Source of the DNA: Stanieria cyanosphaera PCC 7437
GTDB lineage: Bacteria > Cyanobacteriota > Cyanobacteriia > Cyanobacteriales > Xenococcaceae
DNA: 64,000 nt
Reading direction: 5' to 3'
Assembly (NCBI RefSeq): GCF_000317575.1
Contig: NC_019748.1
Coordinates: 3,430,501-3,494,500 of the forward strand
Within the stretch, counting starts at the first letter, position 1. The number at the start of each line of letters is the position of its first letter. A program made the translations under genes and the position numbers. The notes under the pieces are model-generated. The model was not told the origin of the DNA, ran no database searches, and saw nothing but the letters and a program-made list of their open reading frames with translations. Of the stretch, positions 56,891 through 64,000 are shown piece by piece.

Positions 56891-57475
56891 TCATTTTGTT
56901 TCTAAAAATTGCTTCTCTTGAATTAAAGCCCAATTACGAGTTAGAATCACCCGTGGGTGGATAATTTTTATTCGACTTACTAAATATCTTAGAGAATAAT
57001 CACAAGTTTGTCTTACAGCTTTATAAAGATTTTCACGAGCAGTCAAACGAATTACTTCTAGCTCTGGTGTATTACCACGCAATGGTTCTATAGCATCGGC
57101 AACAAATACGACACAACTGAGGGGACTCATGCCAGGAAAACCCAAGGTATGATGGCGAATAGCTGCCAAGATTTCTGGATTTTCAATCCCAAATTCTCGT
57201 TGAGCCACAATTGCTCCAACCTCAGCATGAAGTAGATGAGGAGAGTTGGTTAAAATTTCATCAGTTTCAACTCCATGCTGTTGAGCCAAAGACAATAGTT
57301 TGTCTGGAGGAAAGAATTTAGCTAAATCGTGCATTAAACCTGCTAAAGCAGCTTCTTGTTCGTTGACTTGATGCAAACGAGCTAATTCAAGACAGGTTTG
57401 TTCTACTCCCAAAATATGTTCAATCCGCTCAGCAGAAACATGATCGGCTAACCAAGCCAAAACGCGTTCGCGCAT
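56891..57475 (-). CDS. yqeK: HD-domain phosphohydrolase YqeK
   Basis: A 194-residue HD-domain protein that hydrolyses bis(5'-nucleosyl) tetraphosphates symmetrically. It has HILGVEQTCLELARLH, an HD pair in GLMHDLAKFF, LLHAEVGAIVAQREF, HHTLGFPGMSPLSCVVFVADAIEPLRG and a final DYSLRYLV. It precedes rsfS in the same operon. The gene starts with an ATG at 57475. Confidence 0.9.
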   Translation of the reverse strand: MRERVLAWLADHVSAERIEHILGVEQTCLELARLHQVNEQEAALAGLMHDLAKFFPPDKLLSLAQQHGVETDEILTNSPHLLHAEVGAIVAQREFGIENPEILAAIRHHTLGFPGMSPLSCVVFVADAIEPLRGNTPELEVIRLTARENLYKAVRQTCDYSLRYLVSRIKIIHPRVILTRNWALIQEKQFLETK

Positions 57476-57646
57476 AAATTACAGTTTATCAATCAATTTA
57501 TTTAAATCTTAACCAAATTGCTCATTTTCTGGTTAATCTCCTGTTTCCTATTCCCTATTTCCCCTCAAGCTTTTGCGGTCGCAAAAAAAATTGCTGTAAA
57601 AAGCGAATAATTATAGTAGCGTTTTGATTAATTGAAGACAAATAAA

Positions 57647-58909
57647 TCAGACTTCGGATTTTGGGATTAAAGATAAAATACGGTTAGGAATTACCGAAGC
57701 AAATAGTTGTTCATACTTATCTAAAGCCAGTTCAAACGAGTAGTTTTGTTCAGCGAAAGCTCTGCCTTGTTGTCCTAATCTTACAGCGCGATCGCGGTCT
57801 TGGTATAATTCTTGAATAGCTTGGGCTAAAGCGATTGAATCTTCAGGTGCAGTCACAATTCCACCACCACTTCTTCTGATCGCACTAGCAGCAGTACCTG
57901 TAGCTGCAACGGAAGCCACAATTGCTCTCCCACTAGCCAACAAAACTTGAATTTTGGAGGGCATATTAAAATCTAAAACATTCTTCTTTTGTACTACTAA
58001 ACCAACATCAGCACCAGCCAACATATCTGGTAACTTTTGTCTAGGTTGAAAAGGAAGTAAACGAACATTGTTAACTTGATGTTTTTGGCAATATTGTTGC
58101 AGTTTAGCTAAAGCTTTTGGTTCACCGACAATAACGAGCGCAATTTCTGGGCAATGTTGTAAACGAGCAGCAGCATCAATTACAGTTTCTAAACCTTGAG
58201 TCAAAGCAATATTACCCGAATAAAGAACTACAAATTTATCTTCTAGTTGATGTTCCCGACGAAACCAATTATTTTCTCTCACTAAAGGTTTAATAAAATT
58301 GATATCAACCCAATTAGGAATTTCAACTATTTTTTCTAAAGCAACTCCTTTATTAGTAATATTTTTAGTAAAACCATCAGCAATTACACTAATTTTAGTA
58401 GCTGTTTTATAAGCAAATTTTTCTAAGGTTTTTAACACCTTAATCATAGTTTGATTATTAATTAAACCAACATGAACCGCAGCATCTGGCAAAATATCTT
58501 GTAAATTTAACACGATTGGAGAGCCATAAATTCCACTAACAATTGCTGCTGGAACACATACTGGTAAACCTGGAACGGTTAATAAAATAACATCGGGTCG
58601 CCAACCATTCAAAGCTTGAATTAAACTTAAGCAAGCAAAACTAACTTCAAACCCAATTCTGCTCAAAAGATTACGTTTTTTACTTGTCCAAATATAACAA
58701 CGTTGAACTTTTACTCCATTAATAACTTCATTACAAAAAAGCTTCCCTTTGTATTTGGCAGCAATTTCTCCGGCAGGATACCAAGGCATAGCTGTAATAA
58801 CTCGTACTTGATGACCTCTTTTGACCATACCTTCTGCTAACTCAGTCATTAAAGGCGCAATTCCAATTGGTTCGGGATAATAGTTGTAAGAATAAATAAG
58901 GATTCTCAT
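57647..58909 (-). CDS. Glycosyltransferase family 4 protein (WcaI-like)
   Basis: A 420-residue GT4 enzyme. The N-terminal domain starts ILIYSYNYYPEPIGIAPLMTE, typical of WcaI-like glycosyltransferases of colanic-acid type clusters, and contains ITAMPWYPAGEIA. The C-terminal Rossmann domain has FVVLYSGNIALTQGLETVID and EALA/EX7E-like FNMPSKIQVLLASGRAIVAS. It likely adds a sugar to a lipid-linked exopolysaccharide intermediate (inferred). It is monocistronic. The STAS-sugar transferase gene is 2.5 kb away. Confidence 0.88.
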   Translation of the reverse strand: MRILIYSYNYYPEPIGIAPLMTELAEGMVKRGHQVRVITAMPWYPAGEIAAKYKGKLFCNEVINGVKVQRCYIWTSKKRNLLSRIGFEVSFACLSLIQALNGWRPDVILLTVPGLPVCVPAAIVSGIYGSPIVLNLQDILPDAAVHVGLINNQTMIKVLKTLEKFAYKTATKISVIADGFTKNITNKGVALEKIVEIPNWVDINFIKPLVRENNWFRREHQLEDKFVVLYSGNIALTQGLETVIDAAARLQHCPEIALVIVGEPKALAKLQQYCQKHQVNNVRLLPFQPRQKLPDMLAGADVGLVVQKKNVLDFNMPSKIQVLLASGRAIVASVAATGTAASAIRRSGGGIVTAPEDSIALAQAIQELYQDRDRAVRLGQQGRAFAEQNYSFELALDKYEQLFASVIPNRILSLIPKSEV

Positions 58910-59311
58910 AAGGAAGCGGACTGTTTTTATTGTTAATTAAAAGTTATTAGTAATATTATTTAGACAAGATTATCTAGAAAATTTTTTTTGAATCAATAAC
59001 CGTTATCTCATCGGCTTACTTCAAGTAGTTGGCTGTTTTGTTAATTAATTATCTTTCTCTATCAAATAGGTAAAAGCTCCAATTTGGGTGAAGTTTTCCT
59101 AAAAGTTTATTGAAGATTTGATAAAGTACGTAAAAATACTTGATATAGCAATTCTTAGACTCACGAGGTACACCATTACCAGTTACCAGTTACCAATGAA
59201 CTATCAACCATTAACAATTAACCAAAACCAGAAGGTTGAATGTACTTCACAACTATAAGAAAAGCTATAGGTATTTGTTTGTTTATAGATAAACTAGGGA
59301 TTGATCCAAAA
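58910..59311. other. Gap with a dispersed repeat
   Basis: AT-rich DNA holding the TATAGC...GTACACC repeat (59144-59192) and heptamer-type repeats (59170-59220). No gene other than a possible upstream start of the lipoprotein. Confidence 0.5.
59144..59230 (+). repeat. TATAGC...GTACACC repeat with heptamer units
   Basis: TATAGC at 59144, GAGGTACACCATTACC at 59166-59181, then CAGTTACCAGTTACC-type and AACTATCAACCATTAAC-type units. It shares about 21 bases in inverted orientation with 54556-54577. Confidence 0.65.
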
Positions 59312-59815
59312 ATGATTAGTTTAAGGAAACTCTTATTTTCTTTGCTGTTGAGTATGGCATTGTTGATAACTTCTTGCGCTCAACAAGCTCCTTCGCGTTT
59401 CGATCAAGCTCAACAAGAAAGTACGGCAAGAAATTCTAGTGCAGTAGTTAAAGAATCTGAAGCAGGCAGTAGTTTTAATCGCTTTTTTCCTACTCCTAGT
59501 AATGGTTATGAACGAGTTTATACTCAGGAGAAAAAAGGTTTTGCTGAAGCTAAATTGAAAAAAGACGGCAAAGAAGTCGCAGTCATGGCAATTTCTGATA
59601 CTCTCAATAATCCGAGTGCTTTAGCCAAATTTAAATCAAGCACTGCCAAAATTGCTGGTTATCCTGCCGTAACTCAAGGTAGTAATGGTACTGCTGTTTT
59701 AGTGGCTGATCGTTTCCAAGTCAAAGTTTTGTCGCGGGATCCTGCTTTTACCGAAAGCGATCGCCAAACTTGGTTGAGTAAATTTGATCTGCGGGGTTTA
59801 TCTCAATTGCAGTAA
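59312..59815 (+). CDS. Lipoprotein of unknown function
   Basis: A protein of about 167 residues with a lipoprotein signal (LLFSLLLSMALLITSCAQQ, lipobox ITSC) and a folded domain of about 100 residues (FFPTPSNGYERVYTQEKKGF... AEAKLKKDGKEVAVMAISDT). The pattern of two similar strands around AVMAISDTLNNPSALAKFKS suggests an alpha/beta domain, but I do not recognise a family. I chose the ATG at 59312. An in-frame ATG at 59240 gives a longer leader. Confidence 0.7.
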   Translation: MISLRKLLFSLLLSMALLITSCAQQAPSRFDQAQQESTARNSSAVVKESEAGSSFNRFFPTPSNGYERVYTQEKKGFAEAKLKKDGKEVAVMAISDTLNNPSALAKFKSSTAKIAGYPAVTQGSNGTAVLVADRFQVKVLSRDPAFTESDRQTWLSKFDLRGLSQLQ

Positions 59816-59869
59816 TTTCTGAATAGAACTTAGCTCATTGTATAAATTTAGTTTGATAAGGAGAATAGA

Positions 59870-60760
59870 GTGAGCAAGCCAATTTTTGAACTGGTAAACG
59901 AATTACCAACCAATAATCTAACCACAATGATGTTAAAGTCTCTAGATTTTGTTGCTCCTGGAGAATGGCAAAATTTGGTGGGATTTGAAAATACAATTCG
60001 TGCTGTTACTGGAGAAACAGATGAAAGTATGATTCAACAGATTGGCGATCGCGCAGTCTGGCTTTACAATGATAAATCTCAAGGTTATCAACGAGCTATG
60101 TGGCTTTACCAAACGGTTGATAGTGCCGATAGTGCTTTAGGTGCAGCAGCTTTGGCTAATAAGGTAGGAGATAAAATTCCCTTGGTGGGAGGATTATTAA
60201 CCAAAATCACTCCTAACCCTAATAAAGCTCAATCAATTGATCTTTGTTTGAAATTAGTAGTTGAATTGGTTGCTTTTTGCCAAATTAATGGTATTCCAGG
60301 AGATAGCATTGGCGATTTTGTCGCTTCCTTAGCTGATTATAGTGGTGAATCTTTAATGCGGATGGTAGCTTTAGTTTGTATTGATGGTTTAATTCCTCTA
60401 GGGCCTGATTTTCTGCTCAAAGCTCAATCTACTCTTGCCAATCTTAGTCCTCAAGAATTGAATCAAAATCCTACTTTTAGTCGTGTTAAAGAGCTTATTC
60501 CTGGTGGAAATACGAGGGGTCAATTAAATTTTATTGGTGATAGCTTTGATTCCGTCAAAGGATGGATGAGTAATCTGGTTACTGAAAAAAACCTAACTCC
60601 AGAAAAAGTCTTTAGTAGACTACAAAATTTCCTTGAATTTTCTGACAATAAACTTGATTATGTAGCTGCCTTTTTAGACATGAGTACTAATTATTATGAA
60701 CATACTGGTACTCAAACTTTAGCAAGACGCTTGATTGAACGTGCTGTGGCGGAAATTTAA
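59870..60760 (+). CDS. Conserved-looking cyanobacterial protein, 296 aa, unknown
   Basis: A soluble, mostly helical protein (MSKPIFELVNELPTNNLTT... NKAQSIDLCLKLVVELVAF... MVALVCIDGLIPLGPDFL). It starts with GTG at 59870 after AAGGAG. I do not recognise the family. It lies 54 bases after the lipoprotein gene and its last 42 bases overlap the end of the RsbW-like gene on the other strand. Confidence 0.65.
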   Translation: MSKPIFELVNELPTNNLTTMMLKSLDFVAPGEWQNLVGFENTIRAVTGETDESMIQQIGDRAVWLYNDKSQGYQRAMWLYQTVDSADSALGAAALANKVGDKIPLVGGLLTKITPNPNKAQSIDLCLKLVVELVAFCQINGIPGDSIGDFVASLADYSGESLMRMVALVCIDGLIPLGPDFLLKAQSTLANLSPQELNQNPTFSRVKELIPGGNTRGQLNFIGDSFDSVKGWMSNLVTEKNLTPEKVFSRLQNFLEFSDNKLDYVAAFLDMSTNYYEHTGTQTLARRLIERAVAEI

Positions 60761-61204
60761 ATCTTGCATCGGGTAACGTTTGCGCATTACTAAGCAGTTA
60801 CCGCGATCGGGGAGGTTAAGATATTGCAAATCATCCGTAAGTTTTTTCATAAACTGAAGCCCTCTACCTCCCTCTTTTTCCAAAGAATTAAGGTCATTTT
60901 CTAGGCTGTTTTTTAACTGGGCTTTCAAATCAAACGGTTGACCTCGGTCCCAAATCCGCATCTCTAGAAAATTGGGAAATAATTTTATTTCTAGATCAAT
61001 CGGTGTATTTTTAGGAAGATTTTGATGAGCATGGCGAACGGCATTGGTAAAAGCCTCGACTAAGGCTACTTCACATTGCCAGCCAGTTTTTTGTGGTAAG
61101 GCAGGAAAAATTACTCCTTCAAACCACTGTAAAATTTCTTTAAGTGCTTCTAACTCGGTTTTGACCTGAAGGTGAAACTGTCGAATTACTTTTTCTCTTG
61201 TCAT
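60719..61204 (-). CDS. RsbW/SpoIIAB-like anti-sigma serine kinase
   Basis: A 161-residue protein of the GHKL ATPase family used as anti-sigma factors and partner-switch kinases. The N-box is VALVEAFTNAVRHAH (with the Asn/His pair), G1 IWDRGQPFD, and G2 EGGRGLQFMKKLTDDL. No sigma factor is adjacent. It is 157 bases downstream, on the same strand, of the gene encoding a STAS-sugar transferase, a potential phosphorylation target (inferred). Its 3' end overlaps by 42 bases the convergent unknown gene. Confidence 0.8.
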   Translation of the reverse strand: MTREKVIRQFHLQVKTELEALKEILQWFEGVIFPALPQKTGWQCEVALVEAFTNAVRHAHQNLPKNTPIDLEIKLFPNFLEMRIWDRGQPFDLKAQLKNSLENDLNSLEKEGGRGLQFMKKLTDDLQYLNLPDRGNCLVMRKRYPMQDLNFRHSTFNQASC

Positions 61205-61361
61205 TCAACTAAAAATTGAGATTAGGCTAGAGAGGTTTATTCTATTTTTTATTCATCCCTCACACTAATTATATTTTCGCTAAATCAAGTCAAAAATGCT
61301 ACCAGTAAAATATTAAATATCATAAAGCCCATTGCTGAAACTCAGCATGAGCTAATTTTTT

Positions 61362-62336
61362 TTAAACCGCACCACTATTTTTATCAAAGAGAATACTAAT
61401 AGTTCTAAATATCAGTTGCAGATCGTACTTCAAACTCCAATTTTCTTGGTAACGTAAATCAAGTTTAATGACATCTTCAAAATTCCTTACTTTCGATCTG
61501 CCGTTGACTTGCCATTCTCCAGTCATACCAGGTTTAACATTCAGACGTTGCCACTCTGGTATTTGATAAGTTTCTACTTCATCAGGGGTAGGTGGGCGAG
61601 TACCAACTAAACTCATATCTCCTTTTAAAACATTCCAAAATTGAGGAAATTCATCAAGACTAGTACGACGCAAGAATCGACCGACTTTGGTAATTCGAGG
61701 ATCATGATCATTTTTAAAAAAAGCACCACTAGCTTGATTTTCAATTTTCGCTTTCATTTCTTCAGCATCAATACACATGGAACGAAATTTCCAGATGGTA
61801 AATCGTTTACCTAACCAACCACAACGGGTTTGCTGGAAAAAAATTGGTCCCGAACTATCAAGTTTAATGGCGATCGCGATTGGGACAATTATGATCCCAG
61901 TCATAATTAAACCAACTAAAGCCCCCATAATATCGAGCGCTCTTTTGATCCACGATTTAATTGAAGGATGTGTTGCTAGTTGTTGGCGTTCTGACCATTT
62001 TTCTACAGCTTGAATGTTAAAAATTTCTGACAATCCTGTAATTGAAAAAACAGCCATCACAGGTGGTTGAACCTGGTTTAGAATCAACTCTTGATTTTTT
62101 TCTCTTGCTGTTTTGAAAACACTAACTAAAGCACCTACTCCACTACTATCAATAAATTTCGTTTCACTAAAATCAAGAATGATTTGTTGAGTAGTAAGAT
62201 TTTGTTGTAATAGTTCCAAGCAAGTTTGTTTAAACGCCACTGCTTCTAAAACAGTTAAACGTTCTGGTAATTGAACTGTCGGATTGTTTTGCAAGTAAGT
62301 TATTGAAAAATCTAATTTTGGAGTTTGATGAGTCAT
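61362..62336 (-). CDS. STAS domain fused to a polyprenyl-phosphate sugar transferase
   Basis: A 324-residue fusion. Residues 1-115 form a STAS (anti-sigma-antagonist) domain with the phosphorylatable motif FIDSSGVGALV (Ser65 in the SpoIIAA Ser58 position). Residues 130-324 are a bacterial sugar transferase (PF02397), with a membrane helix (ALVGLIMTGIIIVPIAIAI), KFRSM, DPRITKVGRFLRRTSLDEFPQ and GTRPPTPDE, which transfers a sugar-1-phosphate to undecaprenyl phosphate to start exopolysaccharide synthesis. STAS in front suggests control by phosphorylation or partner binding (inferred). The RsbW-like kinase gene follows. Confidence 0.88.
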   Translation of the reverse strand: MTHQTPKLDFSITYLQNNPTVQLPERLTVLEAVAFKQTCLELLQQNLTTQQIILDFSETKFIDSSGVGALVSVFKTAREKNQELILNQVQPPVMAVFSITGLSEIFNIQAVEKWSERQQLATHPSIKSWIKRALDIMGALVGLIMTGIIIVPIAIAIKLDSSGPIFFQQTRCGWLGKRFTIWKFRSMCIDAEEMKAKIENQASGAFFKNDHDPRITKVGRFLRRTSLDEFPQFWNVLKGDMSLVGTRPPTPDEVETYQIPEWQRLNVKPGMTGEWQVNGRSKVRNFEDVIKLDLRYQENWSLKYDLQLIFRTISILFDKNSGAV

Positions 62337-62492
62337 GTATCTTTCAAGCTATTGATCAATATCAGGATTGTTTATGACATCTATAAATCTTATTGTCCTA
62401 ATTATTTCCTCATAATTTAACTAAGATTAGGTAAATTGATCATAGAGTTGTTGTGAAACAATCAAAACCCGAAGTAGTTGAAAAATTTTAAC

Positions 62493-63152
62493 TTAAAGAC
62501 GAGTATCTCCTCTTGCAATTGGTTCTTCGGGAGACTTCATGCGTGCTTTAGCTTTATTGGCACTACGTTTTAGAGCTTGTAGACGTTCTTCGTATTTTTT
62601 GCGTTGACGACGATTAGGGGTTTGTTCAATCAGAGTTTTTAAAGCACTACCCATACTTTTATAAGCATTAGGAAGAGTATAACCAAAACGAGTAGCTAGA
62701 GCGATCGCTTTATCATCAGCTTCAATCGCGTCTTTAATCGTTTTTTCACTGTTATTTTTCTGCCAAAGACGATAACCAGAAACCCCACACAGCGCTAAAG
62801 CAAGCAATAGCAACAAGCCATCTTGTACCCAAAGTTCTCCTACAGCACCACCTAAACCAATCGCCAGGGCTGCCATTTCCCATCCTTCTCTAGGAATTGT
62901 ATCGCCTTGAATTCTTGCGACTTCATGCCAAAATAGTAGATTTCTTTGGTCAATCGCCAGATTTTCCCATTTAGCTAAATCGATTTGAATTTCAATCTCA
63001 TCTTTGCCAATCTCTTCGCAGCGAATTAGAGGAGGATTGACTTCAGTTGTTCCTTCGACAATTACCCAACTTTGTAATTCTGGTGGTAAGAGGGTTTTTA
63101 ATCTTCTTAATTCATTGATTTCGGCTCTAGCAGAAGAGGTTGCATAACTCAT
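62493..63152 (-). CDS. DUF3318 family protein
   Basis: A cyanobacterial protein of about 219 residues. The N-terminal part SSARAEINELRRLKTLLPPELQ is shared by the DUF3318 family. A membrane-associated stretch (GAVGELWVQDGLLLLLALALCGVSG) and a basic helical C-terminus (ALKRSANKAKARM) follow. HEVARIQGDTIP recalls a metalloprotease-like HExx variant, but the second part is not evident. I chose the ATG at 63152. An in-frame start at 63206 is possible. Confidence 0.75.
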   Translation of the reverse strand: MSYATSSARAEINELRRLKTLLPPELQSWVIVEGTTEVNPPLIRCEEIGKDEIEIQIDLAKWENLAIDQRNLLFWHEVARIQGDTIPREGWEMAALAIGLGGAVGELWVQDGLLLLLALALCGVSGYRLWQKNNSEKTIKDAIEADDKAIALATRFGYTLPNAYKSMGSALKTLIEQTPNRRQRKKYEERLQALKRSANKAKARMKSPEEPIARGDTRL

Positions 63153-63289
63153 ATTGTCTACCGCAAGATTAATCTTAATATTTTGCTGTTTGGCTGTTCT
63201 TATCATATCTAAATTTAACTGTTTCCTTAATGCTTGGGTTATGGTTAATGACCAGATAAACTTAATAAAGATTTATATAGACAAAAAAT

Positions 63290-64000
63290 ATGACCAGATT
63301 GAGACAAAAGAATTTAATTTCTTTAGGACTGTTTATTTTTGGTTTGATTACTAGTCTTGGGTTGGCTACTATCATCAATTCTGGTATGGTTGTCGCTCAA
63401 GCAAAACCGAGTCAAGTCAATGATTTATCTCAGCTTAATTTGGTTCAAGCGATTGTTTTAGGATTTGTTCAAGGAATGACGGAGTTTATTCCCATTAGTA
63501 GTACGGCACATCTTAAAGCAATCCCCGTGTTTTTGGGGTGGGGAGATCCAGGAGTTAGTTTTACTGCTGTGATTCAATTGGGCAGTATTGTAGCTGTATT
63601 GTGGTATTTCTGGTCAGATTTAAGCAAAATTGCCGTGGGAATGGTTAAAGCGATTCGTGATTCTGATTATCAGTCACAAGATTTTTGGTTAGCATTAGGA
63701 ATTACAGTAGGTACTATTCCAATTGTGATCGGTGGATTATTAATTAAAGCTTTGATTCCTGATTTTGATAATTCTCCTCTTAGAAGTATGACTGCGATCG
63801 CTATTGCCTCGATCATAATGGCTTTGTTACTAGCTTTATCCGAAAAAGTTGGAACGCAGCGACGTAATTTTGAGAAATTAACCGCTAGAGATGGGATTTT
63901 AATGGGTTGCGCTCAAGCTTTGGCTTTAATACCCGGTGTATCTCGTTCTGGTTCAACTTTAACTGCTGGTTTGTTGATTAATTTGGAACGAGCAACAGCA
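63290..64000 (+). CDS. uppP: Undecaprenyl-diphosphatase UppP, N-terminal part (runs off the window)
   Basis: The first 237 codons of UppP (BacA), which recycles the undecaprenyl carrier for peptidoglycan and polysaccharide synthesis. A hydrophobic N-terminal extension (ISLGLFIFGLITSLGLA) precedes the conserved (E/Q)-rich region LGFVQGMTEFIPISSTAHL and, near the end, ALALIPGVSRSGSTLTAG, the catalytic PGxSRSG motif. The protein continues beyond 64000. It is divergent from the DUF3318 gene. Confidence 0.95.
   Translation, partial: MTRLRQKNLISLGLFIFGLITSLGLATIINSGMVVAQAKPSQVNDLSQLNLVQAIVLGFVQGMTEFIPISSTAHLKAIPVFLGWGDPGVSFTAVIQLGSIVAVLWYFWSDLSKIAVGMVKAIRDSDYQSQDFWLALGITVGTIPIVIGGLLIKALIPDFDNSPLRSMTAIAIASIIMALLLALSEKVGTQRRNFEKLTARDGILMGCAQALALIPGVSRSGSTLTAGLLINLERATA

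Overview
The window is a stretch of cyanobacterial chromosome. It has AT-rich, scattered genes, very many HIP1 octamers (GCGATCGC), and cyanobacterial hallmark genes: psb32, a phycobiliprotein-like gene with a CpeS/CpcS-type lyase, sbtA/sbtB, an FtsH2-type ftsH, desC, a COP23-domain gene, and the DUF1830, DUF4079, DUF3318 and CGLD27 families. A unicellular or baeocystous lineage would fit, but the window alone does not fix the genus.

Layout. 1-5.8 kb (minus strand): transaldolase start, class I fructose-1,6-bisphosphatase, then a tight run of a PLP C-S lyase-like enzyme, a membrane GTPase, a SelD-N-domain-like flavoprotein and a small protein. 6-11.4 kb: acyl desaturase, acyltransferase, PP2C phosphatase, and a convergent class V aminotransferase. 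11.8-16.4 kb: ExbB/ExbD pair, a divergent phycobiliprotein-like gene and HEAT gene around a perfect inverted repeat, a bilin lyase, and a COP23 protein. 16.4-20.6 kb: an inorganic-carbon-uptake island (sbtA, sbtB, a second broken sbtB, a cmpA-like remnant). It is riddled with group II intron, TnpB and ABC-exporter debris and is bounded by two TnpB pieces in the same orientation. 20.7-29 kb: psb32, MORN and TonB-like proteins, ftsH, DUF1830, an orphan TnpB-type right end resembling an omega-RNA, and a pentapeptide protein. 29-35.7 kb: DICT-GAF histidine kinase, membrane patatin, nucleoside hydrolase, an SmtB/ZiaR repressor with a 53-aa metallothionein, and tRNA-Phe. 36-44 kb: mfd, a Ser/Thr kinase, a REP/RAYT relic, DUF4079, and an intact IS701-like insertion sequence with a target duplication. 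44-54 kb: AraC regulator, a LuxR remnant, CsbD, a giant multi-PAS hybrid kinase, a TnpB remnant with its right-end hairpin, and der. 54.8-64 kb: asparaginase, CGLD27, rsfS, yqeK, a WcaI-like glycosyltransferase, a lipoprotein, an RsbW-like kinase beside a STAS-sugar-transferase fusion, DUF3318, and the start of uppP.

Functional themes are carbon fixation and Ci uptake (fbp, tal, sbtAB, cmpA relic), photosystem maintenance (psb32, ftsH, phycobiliprotein and lyase), metal homeostasis (smtA-smtB), envelope and exopolysaccharide (WcaI-like transferase, STAS-sugar transferase, uppP), and signalling. The observations most worth a second look are the TnpB-bounded Ci island, the STAS domain fused to a polyprenyl-phosphate sugar transferase next to its plausible kinase, the uncharacterised phycobiliprotein-like gene with its own lyase and HEAT neighbours, and several decayed mobile elements, including an omega-RNA-like relic and a RAYT relic. 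No CRISPR array or rRNA was found.
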